Below are positions 6,053 to 7,871 of a DNA stretch of 7,871 nucleotides, one piece after another. Position 1 is the first letter of the stretch. Each line of letters opens with the position of its first letter. Origin of the DNA: Microcaldota archaeon (GTDB lineage: Archaea > Iainarchaeota > Iainarchaeia > JAADDC01). Under the pieces are notes generated by a model, which did no database searches, had not been told where the DNA came from, and saw only the letters and a list, made by a program, of their open reading frames with translations. The translations under genes and the position numbers were made by a program. The stretch is taken from positions 1 to 7,871 of the forward strand of contig JALUER010000080.1 of NCBI GenBank assembly GCA_027043825.1, in the 5' to 3' direction.

Positions 6053-6059
6053 CCCTCCC
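6053..6059 (-). promoter_or_regulatory. Ribosome binding site deciding the S6e start
   Basis: GGGAGGG on the minus strand, six bases before ATG 6046 but directly touching ATG 6052. The spacing supports the shorter protein. Confidence 0.6.
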
Positions 6060-6082
6060 GTTACCTTTGGGTAGAGGAAACG

Positions 6083-6092
6083 TTTTATTGCC
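6083..6092 (-). promoter_or_regulatory. TATA box of the S6e-aIF2 gamma-PIN block
   Basis: On the minus strand this reads about AATAAAACG. A start roughly 26 nt downstream would fall near 6062, giving a leader of about 15 nt that holds the GGGAGGG site. The palindrome AAACGTTT at 6078-6085 overlaps its downstream edge. Confidence 0.5.
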
Positions 6093-6132
6093 TACTTCCG
6101 CTGCACTCTCCTTACTTTCTTCTGCCTGTATG

Positions 6133-6151
6133 TGTTTCGTGGTAGGAAACA
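6133..6151 (+). promoter_or_regulatory. Operator copy 1, TGTTTC-N7-GAAACA, upstream of the ATPase TATA box
   Basis: A 19-bp palindrome with six-base arms TGTTTC and GAAACA around a seven-base spacer (GTGGTAG). It is the upstream member of a pair with identical arms. It lies a few bases ahead of the TATA element of the ATPase gene, where an activator or a co-operating repressor dimer would bind. It is unlikely to be chance, given that the same arms and spacer length recur 34 bp away. Confidence 0.65.
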
Positions 6152-6154
6152 ACA

Positions 6155-6163
6155 TTTAAAAAT
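6155..6163 (+). promoter_or_regulatory. TATA box of the ATPase gene
   Basis: TTTAAAAAT is centred 26 nt before ATG 6185, the classic archaeal distance to the transcription start. The ATPase mRNA therefore probably starts at its ATG; no Shine-Dalgarno is present, which agrees. The box lies between two identical palindromes. Confidence 0.7.
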
Positions 6164-6166
6164 AGG

Positions 6167-6185
6167 TGTTTCCTATTAAGAAACA
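6167..6185 (+). promoter_or_regulatory. Operator copy 2, TGTTTC-N7-GAAACA, over the ATPase transcription start
   Basis: The second 19-bp palindrome, with spacer CTATTAA, has its centre exactly 34 bp from the first. Its last base is the A of ATG 6185. A protein bound here would cover the presumed start site and block polymerase, so repression is the simplest reading. Nested inside the same stretch is AATAGG-TGTTT-CCTATT (6161-6177), and the extended arms TAGGAAAC (6143-6150) and GTTTCCTA (6168-6175) could also pair across the TATA box. Confidence 0.65.
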
Positions 6186-7378
6186 TGGTTGATCTACTGG
6201 AGCTAACAGAGGATTACATAGGCAACCTCCCCCAACGGTACATAAAAAGGGAGCTCCAATTACCCAGAACGAACGACATAGTTGCGGTTGTAGGGCCCAG
6301 GAGAGCGGGTAAGTCCTTTTTTCTTATGATAACTGCCAAGAAGCTCCTTGACAGGGGAAAACAGGTGATATACCTTCTTATGGATGATCCAGAACTCAGG
6401 AGTATGAGCGTACGGGACTTTGCTACTGAAGTCCGATCCGTCTATCCTAAGGGGAAGGTATATCTTTTCCTTGATGAGGTCCAGGAATGGAATGACTGGG
6501 ACTGGAACCTTCGGTGGCTTCACGAGGTCAAGGATTTTCAGATATATGTGAGCGGGTCCTCGTACGTTCTCCGAGAGAGTGAGGTGCCATCCCGTTTGAG
6601 GGGCCGATACATCTCCAGGTTGCTTTTACCCTTTTCTCTCCGAGAAGTTCAGAGCGGTGGCCGTTCTTTTCGGGAAAAAGGAATCAGTAAACGGGTGTTT
6701 AGGGAGTGGCTGGCTTGGGGAGGATATCCCGAGGTGTGGTTCTTTAGATCGAGGGAGAAGCTTGTGAGCATATTTAGAACGATGATGATAAGGGATGCCA
6801 TGGAGCGGCATAATGTAAGGGAGAAAGAGATTTTTGAAAGGATTGCCACCTTCTTGTTGGATAATTACGCCAACACGGTTTCTTTTAGGTCCATAGTCCG
6901 CCTTTTGAAACGAGAAGGGGTAGAGATCTCTGTCAAGACTGTGGCAAACTTTGTGAAGTATATGAGGGATGCCTTCATGTTCTTCGTGGTAGAAAGGTAC
7001 ACCCTCTCGGCCCGCCAGCGAATGATATCCCCCAGGAAGATATACCTACCAGACCATGGGTTGGTTCAGTTGTCTTCCAAGGAAGACCTGGGAAGAAAGA
7101 TCGAAAATATAGTGTTCCTCGATCTACTCCGTCGGGGAGAAGAACCAAAGTACTACGTAACTGGAGATGGAAGGGAGATAGACTTTGTAACACGCCACCA
7201 TGTTATAGAGGTATCCCTGGAGCCCGACGAAGAGCACAGGAAGAAGCTTGCCCGTGCCTCGAGGGAGACAGGAAAGAAGCCACTTCTCATAACGTTAGAG
7301 GGGGGAGACGGATCGATCTCCTTGGAAGAGTTCCTCCTCATGTCTTCCGCTTCTTCTGTACCTCCCATATCTCCCTGA
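6185..7378 (+). CDS. AAA ATPase with C-terminal DUF4143-type domain
   Basis: A 397-residue ATPase of the AAA_14/DUF4143 group, common and often mobile in archaea; the cellular role of the family is not established. Walker A is GPRRAGKS (37-44), Walker B YLFLDE (93-98, Asp97 and Glu98), a sensor-like IYVSGSS (120-126) and the LRGRY arginine motif (138-142). A winged-helix-like middle (about 215-270) follows. The C-terminal part resembles a PD-(D/E)XK nuclease fold: Glu307 in KIENIVF, Asp333 in REIDFV and Glu342 in IEVS. The expected catalytic lysine is replaced by Ser344, so nuclease activity is doubtful. The gene has its own TATA box and paired operators, is AT-richer than its neighbours, and its last 41 bp are antisense to the 3' end of infB. 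It looks like an acquired gene. Confidence 0.88.
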   Translation: MVDLLELTEDYIGNLPQRYIKRELQLPRTNDIVAVVGPRRAGKSFFLMITAKKLLDRGKQVIYLLMDDPELRSMSVRDFATEVRSVYPKGKVYLFLDEVQEWNDWDWNLRWLHEVKDFQIYVSGSSYVLRESEVPSRLRGRYISRLLLPFSLREVQSGGRSFREKGISKRVFREWLAWGGYPEVWFFRSREKLVSIFRTMMIRDAMERHNVREKEIFERIATFLLDNYANTVSFRSIVRLLKREGVEISVKTVANFVKYMRDAFMFFVVERYTLSARQRMISPRKIYLPDHGLVQLSSKEDLGRKIENIVFLDLLRRGEEPKYYVTGDGREIDFVTRHHVIEVSLEPDEEHRKKLARASRETGKKPLLITLEGGDGSISLEEFLLMSSASSVPPISP

Positions 7379-7871
7379 GGAGGTTTATGTAAGATTCTGG
7401 GATGAGGTAGCTCCTCCGGAGGAGTTCCCGGGCGTGTTCCTTGGGCACGTCGGTATAGAGAATGTCTCCCTCATCGATCTGGCGGCCCACCATGGGGCCG
7501 TCTATGGCTACGGCCACTTCCATACCTTCCTTTGCCTCCTCCAGGGGCCTCCCCTCGCTTTGGATGCCCCGAACGGTCCCGATGACCTTTCCATCTTCCC
7601 TCATGAGGGGGTACTTGGGGCGGATGATCCCCTGGAGTACCCTCACCCCCACTATTGCCGGATCAGACCTCCTGAAAACGTAGCCGGGCAGTATCTGGAT
7701 CTTCCCTGGGAGTATTAGCTTCTCGAGGATCTCCCTCTTTTCCCTCTCCCTCTCCTCCTCCAGGAACTCCTCGTACTTCTCGATGAGACGGTAGATCACG
7801 CTATCGAGGATGATGGGAACTCCCTTTGAGAGGGCCTCCGCCTCGGCAGTCTTCTCCACCTCCACGTTGAA
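7338..7871 (-). CDS. infB: Translation initiation factor aIF5B (IF2-type), C-terminal part only
   Basis: This is the C-terminal 177 residues of the ribosome-dependent GTPase that promotes subunit joining and stabilises initiator tRNA; the N-terminal GTPase region lies beyond the window edge, and the frame is open through base 7871. Visible are the end of domain III (GVPIILDSVIYRLIEKY), the long charged connecting helix (EEFLEEEREREKREI), and the domain IV barrel with LPGYVFRRSDPAIVGVRV, GTVRGIQSEG and VGRQIDEGDILY. The end LREIWEVQKKRKT seems shorter than I remember for other archaea, which carry a few more hydrophobic residues. The last 41 bp overlap the convergent ATPase gene, so the tail may have been altered when that gene arrived. 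Confidence 0.95.
   Translation of the reverse strand, partial: FNVEVEKTAEAEALSKGVPIILDSVIYRLIEKYEEFLEEEREREKREILEKLILPGKIQILPGYVFRRSDPAIVGVRVLQGIIRPKYPLMREDGKVIGTVRGIQSEGRPLEEAKEGMEVAVAIDGPMVGRQIDEGDILYTDVPKEHARELLRRSYLIPESYINLLREIWEVQKKRKT

Noticed and set aside
6134..6184. Short CRISPR-like repeat array from the repeated GTTTC/GAAAC words
   Set aside because: Only two units with differing centres, placed exactly around a TATA box; there are no repeat-spacer units of CRISPR length. An operator pair fits better.
6185..7378. Insertion sequence or transposase
   Set aside because: The protein is an AAA ATPase with Walker motifs, no transposase catalytic triad was seen, and I found no terminal inverted repeats or target duplications around it.

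Overview
The window is archaeal. It carries archaeal/eukaryal-type information-processing genes: Kae1, ribosomal proteins S27ae, S24e and S6e, the RNA polymerase subunits RpoE (Rpb7-like) and Spt4/RpoE'', aIF2 gamma, and the C-terminus of aIF5B. Several genes have strong Shine-Dalgarno sites matching an archaeal 16S 3' end, there are GTG starts, and candidate TATA boxes lie about 26 nt ahead of presumed start sites. The gene order resembles, from memory, the translation/transcription cluster of Methanothermobacter and Thermococcus, and the sequence is GC-rich. A thermophilic euryarchaeote is the reasonable guess; the lineage cannot be fixed from this window alone.

Layout. All housekeeping genes lie on the minus strand. 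Reading in their own direction (right to left) they are: infB/aIF5B C-terminal end (7871-7338, partial); S6e, aIF2 gamma and a PIN-domain protein (6046-4109), tightly overlapping; inorganic pyrophosphatase, RpoE, Spt4, S24e and S27ae (4055-2318), again almost all overlapping; and kae1 (1209-202). Bases 1-201 hold no convincing gene but are full of perfect GC-rich hairpins, suggesting a structured RNA or its end.

Two plus-strand genes interrupt this minus-strand array: a HAD hydrolase with an unusual C-terminal extension (1244-2329) and an AAA ATPase of the DUF4143 class (6185-7378). Both are AT-richer than their surroundings. Both appear leaderless, with a TATA box about 26 nt before the start codon. 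Both run tail-to-tail into a housekeeping gene with a 3' overlap (12 bp into S27ae, 41 bp into infB). They look like later arrivals at the boundaries of the conserved cluster.

How the genes work together. S6e, S24e and S27ae are small-subunit ribosomal proteins. aIF2 gamma and aIF5B are the two GTPases acting on initiator tRNA and subunit joining. RpoE and Spt4 serve RNA polymerase. The pyrophosphatase removes the PPi released by polymerases and tRNA synthetases. Kae1 is the catalytic subunit of KEOPS, which makes t6A in ANN-decoding tRNAs. The most striking non-coding signal is a pair of identical 19-bp palindromes, TGTTTC-N7-GAAACA, exactly 34 bp apart and flanking the TATA box of the ATPase gene. 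The second copy ends on the first base of its ATG. This looks like a dedicated two-site operator.
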